This document shows, in pieces, positions 25,849-32,807 of a stretch of 42,656 nucleotides of DNA. A model generated the notes under the pieces. The model made no database searches, had not been told where the DNA came from, and worked only from the letters and a program-made list of their open reading frames with translations. Made by a program: the position numbers and the translations under genes. How positions within the stretch are numbered: the first letter of the stretch is position 1; each line of letters begins with the position of its first letter. Where the stretch lies: positions 10,455 to 53,110 of the forward strand of contig DIGA01000054.1 in the NCBI GenBank assembly GCA_002419365.1, given 5' to 3'. The DNA comes from Mageeibacillus sp. UBA5734 (GTDB lineage Bacteria; Bacillota; Clostridia; Saccharofermentanales; UBA5734).

Positions 25849-26766
25849 TCAGGTTGAAGGCCCAAACACACGGTCGGTCAGAGCTTTGGCAGCATTGTAA
25901 CCCATCGATTTCTGGCGGAAGTTGATGGCAGCAACCTCGACAATGATCGCCAGGTTGCGTCCAGGGCGAACCGGAATCGTGATGGAGGGCACGTCTATCC
26001 CGAGGATGGAGGTGGTTTCTTCGTTGATGCCGAGACGCTCGTAAGTCTTCTTTTCATCCCAGAGCTCGAGATTGATGACAAAGTTGATGTTTTCCTGCAT
26101 TTTGACTGATGAGACACCATAGAGCTCCTTGACATCGAGGATACCGATGCCGCGGATCTCGATCAGGTGGCGGATGATCTCCGGCGCCCGGCCGAGCAAG
26201 GTCGTGTCGGAAACGCGGCGGACCTCGACCAGGTCATCGGCAATCAGGCGATGGCCGCGCTTGACCACCTCGAGGGCGGTTTCACTTTTACCGACGCCGC
26301 TTTCACCCAGAATCAGGATCCCTTCACCGTAGACCTCGATCAGGACACCATGCATCGACATGCGCGGGGCCAGCTCGACATTGAGGTATTTGACGATGGC
26401 CGACGTAAAATCGGATGTAGGCAGACTGGTGCGCAAGACCGGCGTTGAATATTTTTTTGAACATTCGAGCAGTTCCGGGTGAGCTTCATGGTTCCGGGTC
26501 AGGACCAGGCAAGGAATCCCACGCGAAAAAAGGGCGTCGATCCGCTCGTGGCGTTCTTTGCTCTCCATGCGGTCCAGGAATGCGGTCTCCATATTGCCCA
26601 GGACTTGGATCCGGTCTGGGCCAAAATGGTCAAAATAGCCCGCCAGCTGCAAGCCGGGGCGAGTGACGTCAGCGACTGAGATGCGGATCTCCTCGAGGTT
26701 GCCGTATTCGGCAATGACCTCAAGTTCAAATTCCTTGACAATGCTCTGAAGAGATACGGGTGCCAT
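25849..26766 (-). CDS. hprK: HPr kinase/phosphorylase
   Basis: Phosphorylates and dephosphorylates Ser46 of HPr and so drives CcpA-type carbon catabolite control. The 305-residue protein has catalytic H139, Walker A GESGVGKS (154-161) and the family signature IEIRGIGILDVKELYG. The ATG at 26766 was chosen because CGGAGG lies about 6 bases upstream and MAPVSLQSI fits the family start; an earlier in-frame ATG (26814) is only about 30 bases from the -10 box. First gene of the hprK-murB-rapZ-yvcK-whiA-trmL-M20 operon. Confidence 0.95.
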   Translation of the reverse strand: MAPVSLQSIVKEFELEVIAEYGNLEEIRISVADVTRPGLQLAGYFDHFGPDRIQVLGNMETAFLDRMESKERHERIDALFSRGIPCLVLTRNHEAHPELLECSKKYSTPVLRTSLPTSDFTSAIVKYLNVELAPRMSMHGVLIEVYGEGILILGESGVGKSETALEVVKRGHRLIADDLVEVRRVSDTTLLGRAPEIIRHLIEIRGIGILDVKELYGVSSVKMQENINFVINLELWDEKKTYERLGINEETTSILGIDVPSITIPVRPGRNLAIIVEVAAINFRQKSMGYNAAKALTDRVFGPST

Positions 26767-26841
26767 AAAAACCTCCGGCTCATAAGCGGCTGCGACTTGC
26801 CATCTGATTTGCACTCAAAGATGGCAGTCGTGCTCAGGTTG

Positions 26842-26847
26842 ATTATA
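26842..26847 (-). promoter_or_regulatory. -10 box of the hprK operon
   Basis: A perfect TATAAT on the minus strand, 75 bases before the hprK ATG. The -35 region is weak (TTTCCT at 17 bases). Confidence 0.5.
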
Positions 26848-26903
26848 AACAAAAAGACAGGGGCAGGAAAGGCGAGACCGCCAGACTGCCCGTGCATGCG
26901 ATG

Positions 26904-26950
26904 AAAAAAGGCTGTCCCGGCACAGAAACACATCTGCTTCCAAGACAACC
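26904..26950 (-). terminator. Terminator behind tRNA-Gly
   Basis: On the minus strand GGTTGTC (26950-26944) pairs with GACAGCC (26916-26910), with an inner GCAGA/TCTGT stem, followed by TTTTTT. Confidence 0.65.
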
Positions 26951-26957
26951 TCTACTC

Positions 26958-27032
26958 TGGAGCGGGATACGAGATTCGGACTCGCGACTTTCACCTTGGC
27001 AAGGTGACACTCTACCACTGAGTTAATCCCGC
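26958..27032 (-). tRNA. tRNA-Gly(GCC), copy 1
   Basis: Complete cloverleaf with acceptor GCGGGAT/ATCCCGC, anticodon loop with GCC and an encoded CCA. Identical over its whole length to the copy at 28146-28220. It follows the HEAT-like gene by 38 bases. Confidence 0.97.
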
Positions 27033-27070
27033 AACTGCACCAGTGATTATAGGAAAATCACTTGGGCTTG

Positions 27071-27937
27071 TCAATCGGTTTCTCCGCCAAGACGCTTGAT
27101 GGCTGCGACGATTTCGAGCCGTACAGTCCGGCTGGTTTCCGGGTGGCTGTCGAGCCAGGATCTCAGGACTGCAATGCCACGCGGGTCGCCGAAATCACCG
27201 AGGCAGAGCGCTGCCACTTGCTTGTCTTCAGCGCGGCGGAAAGCGGTGCGCATGGCCGTGAAGCTTTCTGGCGCATGACTTGAGCGGCCTGCCTCGGAGA
27301 GGAAAATCATCAGGGCCTCAACAGGACCTGAGACCGAAAGTCCGCTGTCAAGGGCGGCCTGCAGCCGCTCAGTCAGCCAGAGGACGGACGGGGGTGCATG
27401 CTGGGCAAGAACCTGCTTGATCGCATCTGTGACCAGATCATCGGGCAGTGATGTCGTCATGAAGTGGTCGAGGATGAGGTTGAGCTGAGTCTCGGTGCAG
27501 CAAGATCCGACGGCCAGCAGGAGGCGGCTCAGTGCCAGGGAACGGGGGTCTTCGAAATCCGCCTGCAGACGGTTGAAATCCTCCTCCAGGATGAATTCAA
27601 CGACAGCACTGCAGATGGCTGGATCCGCTACCAGAAGCTTGCCGATCGGCTGCGGCAGCTCATCGTCACACAAGGCAGCGGCATGCCAGGCGAGTTCTAC
27701 CACCTGGTCCGGCTGCGGGTGGTCCGGGAGCCAGTCGAGTGGCCGGCCCTTGAACAACACCGTCTGGTCCTGGTCATCATAAACGACCAATTCCCGGTCG
27801 AACCAGGGCTGGCAGTCGATCTGGACTTGGCAGACATCCGATTCGGACTCGAACTGTTCCAGAGCGTGATGGTACTGTTCGCCATACCAGACATTATATT
27901 GCAGCATGATATCGGACAAGACAGGATCAAATTGCAT
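27071..27937 (-). CDS. Unknown protein with HEAT-like C-terminal half
   Basis: A 288-residue soluble, acidic protein not recognised by name. The N-terminal half (1-90) looks like a mixed fold (CQVQIDCQPWFDRELVVYDD). From about 100 on, amphipathic helix pairs recur (LALSRLLLAVGS, VTDAIKQVLAQH, LCLGDFGDPRGIAVLRSWLDSHPE), as in HEAT or PBS-lyase repeats, a protein-binding scaffold. GGAGG lies 8 bases before the ATG. It sits between the terminator of a tRNA cluster and a second tRNA-Gly. No clear promoter is seen in the 64 bases upstream, so it may depend on read-through. Confidence 0.7.
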   Translation of the reverse strand: MQFDPVLSDIMLQYNVWYGEQYHHALEQFESESDVCQVQIDCQPWFDRELVVYDDQDQTVLFKGRPLDWLPDHPQPDQVVELAWHAAALCDDELPQPIGKLLVADPAICSAVVEFILEEDFNRLQADFEDPRSLALSRLLLAVGSCCTETQLNLILDHFMTTSLPDDLVTDAIKQVLAQHAPPSVLWLTERLQAALDSGLSVSGPVEALMIFLSEAGRSSHAPESFTAMRTAFRRAEDKQVAALCLGDFGDPRGIAVLRSWLDSHPETSRTVRLEIVAAIKRLGGETD

Positions 27938-27994
27938 GGGATCATCCTCCGTATTGGATAGCCTCTACTGGCGCGATGGAAGCCTCCGCCGAAT

Positions 27995-28022
27995 AGGAAA
28001 AGCCTCCGGTTTTAGCGGAGGC
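27995..28022 (-). terminator. Terminator of the five-tRNA cluster, probably bidirectional
   Basis: A 7-bp perfect stem (28002-28008 with 28016-28022). On the minus strand it is followed by TTTTCC; on the plus strand by a T-rich stretch. Confidence 0.7.
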
Positions 28023-28032
28023 TTGTTTGTTT

Positions 28033-28107
<75 letters not shown>

Positions 28108-28145
28108 AGATGCGATTGGCCGGTGTTTCCACCGGCCAATCATGA

Positions 28146-28220
28146 TGGAGCGGGATACGAGATTCGGACTCGCGACTTTCACCTTGGCAAGGTGACACTC
28201 TACCACTGAGTTAATCCCGC
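28146..28220 (-). tRNA. tRNA-Gly(GCC), copy 2
   Basis: Same 75-base sequence as 26958-27032, including CCA. Sits between tRNA-Val and tRNA-Cys. Confidence 0.97.
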
Positions 28221-28224
28221 GTTT

Positions 28225-28300
28225 TGGTGGGTACTACAGGACTTGAACCTGCGACCCCATGCGTGTGAAGCATGTGCTCTCCCAGCTGAGCTAAGCACCC
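28225..28300 (-). tRNA. tRNA-Val(CAC)
   Basis: Acceptor GGGTGCT/AGTACCC with one G-T pair, anticodon loop TTCACAC giving CAC, CCA encoded. Reads GTG codons. Confidence 0.96.
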
Positions 28301-28306
28301 ATAAGG

Positions 28307-28381
28307 TGGTGACCCGTAGGGGAATCGAACCCCTGTTTTCGCCGTGAAAGGGCGATGTCTTGACCGCTTGACCAACGGGCC
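28307..28381 (-). tRNA. tRNA-Glu(TTC)
   Basis: Acceptor GGCCCGT/ACGGGTC, anticodon loop CTTTCAC giving TTC, CCA encoded. Confidence 0.97.
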
Positions 28382-28386
28382 ATATA

Positions 28387-28463
28387 TGGTAGCGGCGGTC
28401 GGATTCGAACCAACGACACTTCGGGTATGAACCGAATGCTCTGGCCAACTGAGCTACGCCGCC
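28387..28463 (-). tRNA. tRNA-Met(CAT), elongator
   Basis: Anticodon loop TTCATAC giving CAT. The acceptor G1-T72 pair and the lack of three G-C pairs in the anticodon stem rule out the initiator. The sequence closely resembles Bacillus elongator tRNA-Met. First gene of the cluster. Confidence 0.94.
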
Positions 28464-28499
28464 ACGTCTGAGGCACTTGCGTGTTTCACACGCTAGATG

Positions 28500-28528
28500 A
28501 TCATACCAGCGAAAAAGGTCTTTGTCAA
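28500..28528 (-). promoter_or_regulatory. Promoter of the tRNA cluster
   Basis: On the minus strand TTGACA (28528-28523), exactly 17 bases, TATGAT (28505-28500), 37 bases before tRNA-Met. A small hairpin GCGTGT/ACACGC (28476-28490) lies in the leader. Confidence 0.9.
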
Positions 28529-28651
28529 ATGGTTTGCAAAAATTTTTCGCTGGAATTTTTACATGATTGCCAGGTGGAGACCCAATCCATTTCGGCTACC
28601 TGTTGCGATCTGTTGCGACGAATGACCGGAACAGTCTGTTTCACCTGCGCG

Positions 28652-28687
28652 AAAAAACTCGCCCCGGGCATCGATCCCTGGGGCGAG
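28652..28687 (-). terminator. Terminator of the rplJ-rplL operon
   Basis: An 8-bp GC-rich perfect stem (28658-28665 with 28680-28687) followed on the minus strand by TTTTTT. Confidence 0.92.
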
Positions 28688-28724
28688 CATTTCTTTCGAG
28701 ACAACCAGCAGCAAGTAAGGATTC

Positions 28725-29108
28725 TTACTTGATTTCGACAACAGCGCCGGCTTCTTTGAGCTTGGCGGCAACAGCGTCGGCGTCTTCCTTGCTGACATTT
28801 TCCTTGATGGCTTTCGGAGCGCCGTCGACGAGGTCTTTGGCTTCCTTGAGGCCAAGGCCGGTCAGCTCGCGGACAGCTTTGATGACGTTGATCTTGGCAG
28901 CGCCAGCTTCCTTGAGGATGACGGTGAATTCGGTCTGTTCTTCAACGGCAGCAGCCGGAGCAGCGCCACCGGCAGCCGGGGCAGCAACAGCCATTGCAGC
29001 GGCGGACACGCCGAATTCAGTTTCGAGGGCTTTGACGAGTTCAGCCAGTTCCATGACGGACAGGGCCTTGACATCTTCGATGAATTTGGTGATTTTTTCA
29101 CTAGCCAT
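28725..29108 (-). CDS. rplL: 50S ribosomal protein L7/L12
   Basis: Stalk protein that recruits translation GTPases. The 127-residue protein has the N-terminal dimerisation helix region, an Ala/Pro-rich hinge (about 38-55) and the C-terminal domain with INVIKAVRELTGLGLKEAKDLVD. The ATG at 29108 has GGAGGT 7 bases upstream and gives the canonical MASEKI start; an ATG five codons earlier is rejected. A short hairpin (29132-29146) lies between rplJ and rplL and may adjust their ratio. Confidence 0.98.
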   Translation of the reverse strand: MASEKITKFIEDVKALSVMELAELVKALETEFGVSAAAMAVAAPAAGGAAPAAAVEEQTEFTVILKEAGAAKINVIKAVRELTGLGLKEAKDLVDGAPKAIKENVSKEDADAVAAKLKEAGAVVEIK

Positions 29109-29172
29109 GGTAAATACCTCCATTTTTTATTGATCCATTCTGGATCTTGTGGTTGCTTGTGCAGGGTATGGA

Positions 29173-29715
29173 TTATTCAGCTGCGACGACAGCGAGCTCA
29201 GCTACAGTGGCAGCGCCATTTTCTTCGCCTTTCTTGGCGATTTCGTTGAGCGCGACAGCCAGACCGGTGATCGGAGCCAGCAGGGTGAACACGACTTGTC
29301 CGTAGAGCACGTCTTTGCCAGGGATGGCCGCCAGATTCTGGACATCGCTGGCAGAAATAGCTTTGCCTTCCAGGACGCCGCCAACGATCTTCATCACGTC
29401 GAATTTGTCAGCAAAAGGTTTGACAGCCTTGGCCGGAGCCGTGATGTCTTCTTTGCTGTAAGCGATGGCGATCGGGCCTTTGAGCATCTCTTCGACGCCG
29501 GTGACACCAGCAATCTCGAGCGCACGGCCAGACAGGGTGTTCTTGATGACTTGGTATGAGACGCCGGCTTTGCGGAATTCTGCACGCATCGCAGTGTCCT
29601 GGGCAACGGTCAGGCCGCGATATTCGACGAATACCATGGCTTGAGCCTGCTTGAACTCTGCAGCAAGATCAGCAACGACCTGAGCCTTCTGATCAAGAAT
29701 CTTCTTACTGGGCAT
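29173..29715 (-). CDS. rplJ: 50S ribosomal protein L10
   Basis: Anchors L7/L12 dimers to 23S rRNA. The 180-residue protein has the usual N-terminus (KKILDQKAQVVADLAAEFKQAQAMVFVEYRGLTV) region and a C-terminal helix for L12 binding. AAGGAGG is 6 bases before the ATG. It has its own promoter and a 5' leader of over 200 bases with an attenuator hairpin, so its expression is separable from rplK-rplA. Confidence 0.98.
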   Translation of the reverse strand: MPSKKILDQKAQVVADLAAEFKQAQAMVFVEYRGLTVAQDTAMRAEFRKAGVSYQVIKNTLSGRALEIAGVTGVEEMLKGPIAIAYSKEDITAPAKAVKPFADKFDVMKIVGGVLEGKAISASDVQNLAAIPGKDVLYGQVVFTLLAPITGLAVALNEIAKKGEENGAATVAELAVVAAE

Positions 29716-29732
29716 GGGAGTACCTCCTTTTT

Positions 29733-29773
29733 TAAAAATTAAAACCCCTCACGCCGGCAAGACATGAGGGGTT
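29733..29773 (-). promoter_or_regulatory. L10 leader attenuator (terminator-like hairpin)
   Basis: On the minus strand AACCCCTCA (29773-29765) pairs with TGAGGGGTT (29751-29743), followed by TTAATTTTT, just before the rplJ ribosome site. The leader (about 29717-29918) is the usual place of the L10 leader RNA, which binds L10-L12. A terminator inside it fits transcription attenuation. Confidence 0.8.
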
Positions 29774-29924
29774 GCAAGACAAATCCAGATTGCATGTCGC
29801 TTGCGGGACCAGGCGCAGGGCCTGATGCCGGAAGAGATTGCGCGGGTTTGGTTTGCTACCTCGGCAGGATGGTCTTTTCAACCCGTCCGGGGACGGATTC
29901 CTGCTGTCTTGGGCGCATTGGACA

Positions 29925-29953
29925 AGTATAGGCGGGCCAGGTCAGATTGTCAA
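29925..29953 (-). promoter_or_regulatory. Promoter of rplJ-rplL
   Basis: On the minus strand TTGACA (29953-29948), exactly 17 bases, TATACT (29930-29925). The -35 box lies just beyond the rplA stop. Confidence 0.92.
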
Positions 29954-29956
29954 CAA

Positions 29957-30649
29957 TTAACCCAGCTTGGTGGTGTTGACTTTGATCCCGGGGCCCATGG
30001 TCGAAGTGATGGTGACACTACGCAGGTAGTGGCCCTTCGCTGCGGCCGGTTTGGCCTTGATGACGGCATCCATCAGGGTCTTGAAGTTCTCAGCCAGCTT
30101 GTCCTGGCCGAAGGAGACCTTGCCGATGGGGCAGTGGATGATGTTCGTCTTGTCGAGGCGGTATTCGATCTTACCGGCTTTGATTTCGGCAATCGCCTTG
30201 GCGATGTCCATGGTGACAGTGCCGGACTTCGGGTTAGGCATCAGGCCTTTCGGACCGAGCAGCTTGCCGAGGCGGCCGACCACACCCATCATGTCCGGGG
30301 TGGCAACTACGACGTCATAATCAAACCAGTTTTCTGAGGTGATCTTGGCAACCAGCTCATCTGCACCGACAAAATCAGCACCGGCAGCGGTCGCTTCATC
30401 AGCTTTCGGGCCCTTGGCAAAAACGAGGACGCGCTTGGTGCGGCCGGTGCCATGGGGCAGGACGACAGCGCCGCGGACCTGCTGGTCAGCATGGCGGGAG
30501 TCGACACCGAGACGGATGTGCAGCTCGACTGATTCGTCGAATTTGGCCTTGGCAGTCTGCTGGACCAATGAGATGGCTTCGGCTGGCTCGTAGCTCATGG
30601 AGCGGTCGACCAGTGAAGCAGCGGCAGTGTAACGTTTACCCTTCTTCAT
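29957..30649 (-). CDS. rplA: 50S ribosomal protein L1
   Basis: Binds 23S rRNA at the L1 stalk and can repress its own operon by binding mRNA. The 230-residue protein has the expected GAVVLPHGTGRTKRVLVFAKG and LGKLLGPKGLMPNPKSGTV signature. GGAGAGG lies 7 bases before the ATG; 20 bases separate it from rplK. Confidence 0.98.
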   Translation of the reverse strand: MKKGKRYTAAASLVDRSMSYEPAEAISLVQQTAKAKFDESVELHIRLGVDSRHADQQVRGAVVLPHGTGRTKRVLVFAKGPKADEATAAGADFVGADELVAKITSENWFDYDVVVATPDMMGVVGRLGKLLGPKGLMPNPKSGTVTMDIAKAIAEIKAGKIEYRLDKTNIIHCPIGKVSFGQDKLAENFKTLMDAVIKAKPAAAKGHYLRSVTITSTMGPGIKVNTTKLG

Positions 30650-30669
30650 TTACAATCCTCTCCTTCGCC

Positions 30670-31098
30670 TTAGCCTTCGATGACCACAATGCCCATGCTG
30701 CGGGCAGTTCCAGCGACCATGCGGGCGCAGGATTCCAGGTCGGAAGCATTGGTGTCGACCAGTTTGATCTGGGCGATCTTCATGACTTCAGACTGGGTGA
30801 TCTTGGCGACTTTGTCTTTGTTCGGCTTGCCCGAACCACTTTCGATGTTGCAGGCTTTCTTGAGCAATACAGGCACCGGTGGAGTCTTGGTAATGAAAGA
30901 GAAGGAACGGTCCGCATAGACCGTGATGATGACCGGAATGATCAGGCCGACATCCTTGGCAGTTCTTTCATTGAACTCTTTGACAAACCCGGCGATATTG
31001 ACGCCGTGCTGACCCAGAGCTGGTCCAACCGGTGGCGCTGGCGTAGCTTTACCTGCTGGGATCTGTAATTTTACATACCCGGTAATTTTCTTGGCCAT
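30670..31098 (-). CDS. rplK: 50S ribosomal protein L11
   Basis: Part of the GTPase-associated centre and needed for the stringent response. The 142-residue protein starts MAKKITGYVKLQIPAGKATPAPPVGPALGQ in family style (conserved PPVGPALGQHGVNI) and ends with the SMGIVVIEG motif. GGGAGGTGG is 6 bases before the ATG. Confidence 0.98.
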   Translation of the reverse strand: MAKKITGYVKLQIPAGKATPAPPVGPALGQHGVNIAGFVKEFNERTAKDVGLIIPVIITVYADRSFSFITKTPPVPVLLKKACNIESGSGKPNKDKVAKITQSEVMKIAQIKLVDTNASDLESCARMVAGTARSMGIVVIEG

Positions 31099-31122
31099 AT
31101 ACGTCCACCTCCCAAAATAGTT

Positions 31123-31169
31123 GCCGGGCGAGTCCCGGCTGCCTTATCTTCGACGCCTGGAAGAGGCGT
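31123..31169 (-). promoter_or_regulatory. Two hairpins in the nusG-rplK spacer, possible L1 site
   Basis: Two 6-bp GC-rich stems (31123-31128/31134-31139 and 31153-31158/31164-31169) lie in the 109-base gap just before rplK. In other bacteria L1 represses the rplK-rplA mRNA from this position. Neither stem has a T-run. The link to L1 is inference. Confidence 0.35.
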
Positions 31170-31207
31170 GAGGAATCTCATGAAAATTCGTGTAAAGGGA
31201 TCCAGGT

Positions 31208-31753
31208 TCAGATGCGCAGGATCTGGGTCAGTTCCAACTCGACCGGGGTCTCGCGGCCAAACATGGAAACAAGCACACGGACCTTTTTCTTTTCGAGGTT
31301 GATCTCCTCGACGGTACCGATAAAGCTCTCCAGTGGGCCATTGATGACCTTGACGGAATCCCCGATGCCGTAGTCGACCACCGGTTCCCAAGATGACTCG
31401 AGGCCCATCAGCATGAGCTCTTCTTCGGTCAGGGGAGTCGGTTTCGAACTGCTGGGGCCGACAAAACCAGTTACGCCGCGGGTATTGCGGACGATGTACC
31501 AGATCTCATCGGTGAGTATCATCTTGACCAGGACATAGCCAGGATAGATCTTGCGCTGGGTGACCTTTTTCTTGCCATCCTTGATCTCGACCTGTTCTTC
31601 CATCGGCACGGAGACTTCCTGAATGAAGTCGTGGATACCACGGTTCTCAACGATCTGTTCAAGGGTTGCCTTGACTTTGTTTTCGTAGCCTGAGTAAGTG
31701 TGGACAACGTACCATTTGGCCTCGTTGGGCGCACTATTCAAAGCATCTGCCAT
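31208..31753 (-). CDS. nusG: Transcription factor NusG
   Basis: Elongation factor that binds RNA polymerase through its N-terminal NGN domain (KWYVVHTYSGYENKVKATLE) and ribosome or Rho through its C-terminal KOW domain (SVKVINGPLESFIGTVEEIN). At 181 residues it is standard. AAGGAG lies 8 bases before the ATG. Follows secE by 36 bases. Confidence 0.98.
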   Translation of the reverse strand: MADALNSAPNEAKWYVVHTYSGYENKVKATLEQIVENRGIHDFIQEVSVPMEEQVEIKDGKKKVTQRKIYPGYVLVKMILTDEIWYIVRNTRGVTGFVGPSSSKPTPLTEEELMLMGLESSWEPVVDYGIGDSVKVINGPLESFIGTVEEINLEKKKVRVLVSMFGRETPVELELTQILRI

Positions 31754-31789
31754 TGATGAGCTCCTTAGGACCGCAGCGCCAACCGGCGG

Positions 31790-32191
31790 TCAGTTTGCGG
31801 CGGTGGTTTCTGAAGGCGCAGCCGCAGCTGTGGTTTCGGCCACCTCGGCAACAGCCGGCTCAGTAGCCGACGTTTCAGTCACGACAGTGGTGGCGGTTGT
31901 TGCAGCCGGTGCTGCAGGTGTATAGAAACCAACAGCAGAGAGGATGCCGCCGAGCAGGGAATCAACAGCAAACAGGATGGCGCCCGCAAGGACGATGATC
32001 GCTAGGACAGTCGCGGTGCTCTGGACCAGTTTTTTCCGGTCGGGCCACATGATCCGTTTGGTTTCGGCTTTCATGCCGGCAAAGAAGGCGGCAAGGCCTT
32101 TACCCATGCGTGTGAAATAAGCGACGAAACGGTTGCCCCCGCTTTTGCCGGCTTTTTTCTCAGCTGGTTTGTTGGTTTTGCTGTCTGCCAT
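31790..32191 (-). CDS. secE: Preprotein translocase subunit SecE with long C-terminal tail
   Basis: Essential SecYEG subunit. The 133-residue protein has a basic N-terminus, the conserved amphipathic helix MKAETKRIMWPDRKKL (about 40-55) and one membrane helix (about 60-82). Bacillota SecE normally ends soon after this helix. Here about 45 more residues follow, almost all Ala, Thr, Pro, Val and Glu, which should lie outside the membrane. ATG 32191 was preferred to a TTG two codons earlier. The gap to rpmG is 31 bases. Confidence 0.93.
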   Translation of the reverse strand: MADSKTNKPAEKKAGKSGGNRFVAYFTRMGKGLAAFFAGMKAETKRIMWPDRKKLVQSTATVLAIIVLAGAILFAVDSLLGGILSAVGFYTPAAPAATTATTVVTETSATEPAVAEVAETTAAAAPSETTAAN

Positions 32192-32222
32192 AATCAATAC
32201 ATCCTGACCAGCGTGAAGCCGT

Positions 32223-32387
32223 TTATTTTGTCTCGCGATGAACCGTGTGCTTGCGGCAGAACCGGCAATATTTCTTCATTTCGAGTCGGTCCGGGTCGTT
32301 CTTCTTGTTCTTCATCGAATTGTAGTTGCGCTGCTTGCAATCGGTGCAAGCCAGGGTGATCTTGTCGCGCGCGCCTGCCTTAGCCAT
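32223..32387 (-). CDS. rpmG: 50S ribosomal protein L33
   Basis: A 54-residue protein, MAKAGARDKITLACTDCKQR onward, with two CxxC pairs (C14-C17 and C41-C44), the zinc-binding form of L33. GGAGG is about 8 bases before the ATG. First gene of the rpmG-secE-nusG-rplK-rplA transcript. Confidence 0.95.
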   Translation of the reverse strand: MAKAGARDKITLACTDCKQRNYNSMKNKKNDPDRLEMKKYCRFCRKHTVHRETK

Positions 32388-32406
32388 GGTTCAATCCTCC
32401 GCCTTG

Positions 32407-32415
32407 TCTATATCA
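32407..32415 (-). promoter_or_regulatory. Possible extended -10 promoter of rpmG-secE-nusG
   Basis: On the minus strand TGaTATAGA, about 20 bases before the rpmG ATG, directly behind the his terminator. The -35 region is not recognisable. Confidence 0.3.
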
Positions 32416-32438
32416 GTCTGAATCGGGTTTCTTTCCAT

Positions 32439-32496
32439 AAAAAAAGATCCCTCTTGTGGATGAGCAAACAAGAATTTACCACAAAGGAGGGATCTT
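32439..32496 (-). terminator. Terminator of the histidine operon
   Basis: On the minus strand AAGATCCCTC and TTGTGG pair with CCACAA and GAGGGATCTT (2-base bulge, 19-base loop), followed by eight T. It begins 12 bases beyond hisE. Confidence 0.92.
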
Positions 32497-32508
32497 GTCA
32501 AACAAAAT

Positions 32509-32796
32509 TCAGCGGCGCTTTTTCAATTCAGCATAAATGGAGTCGAGGGGGATGTCGCTCTGGACGAGCAGGACATTGAGATGATACAGCAAGTCGGAGA
32601 CTTCGTAAATGATTTCGCCGGCATTGTTGTTCTTGGCAGCAATGATGACTTCAGCTGCTTCTTCACCGATTTTCTTGCAAATCTTGTCGACCCCTTTATC
32701 AAACAGGTAATTGGTGTAGGAACCCTCCTTGGGGTTTTGCTTGCGGTCTGAGATGACGGCGTACAGCTCGTCCATGATGTTTCCGATCTGGCTCAT
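32509..32796 (-). CDS. hisE: Phosphoribosyl-ATP pyrophosphohydrolase
   Basis: Second step of histidine synthesis, PR-ATP to PR-AMP. The 95-residue all-alpha MazG-like protein has the metal-binding GEEAAEVIIAAKN and EIIYEVSDLLYHL. It starts 11 bases after the hisF-hisI fusion gene, so the usual HisI-HisE fusion is absent. Last gene of the operon. Confidence 0.96.
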   Translation of the reverse strand: MSQIGNIMDELYAVISDRKQNPKEGSYTNYLFDKGVDKICKKIGEEAAEVIIAAKNNNAGEIIYEVSDLLYHLNVLLVQSDIPLDSIYAELKKRR

Positions 32797-32807
32797 GTGT
32801 GTTCTCC

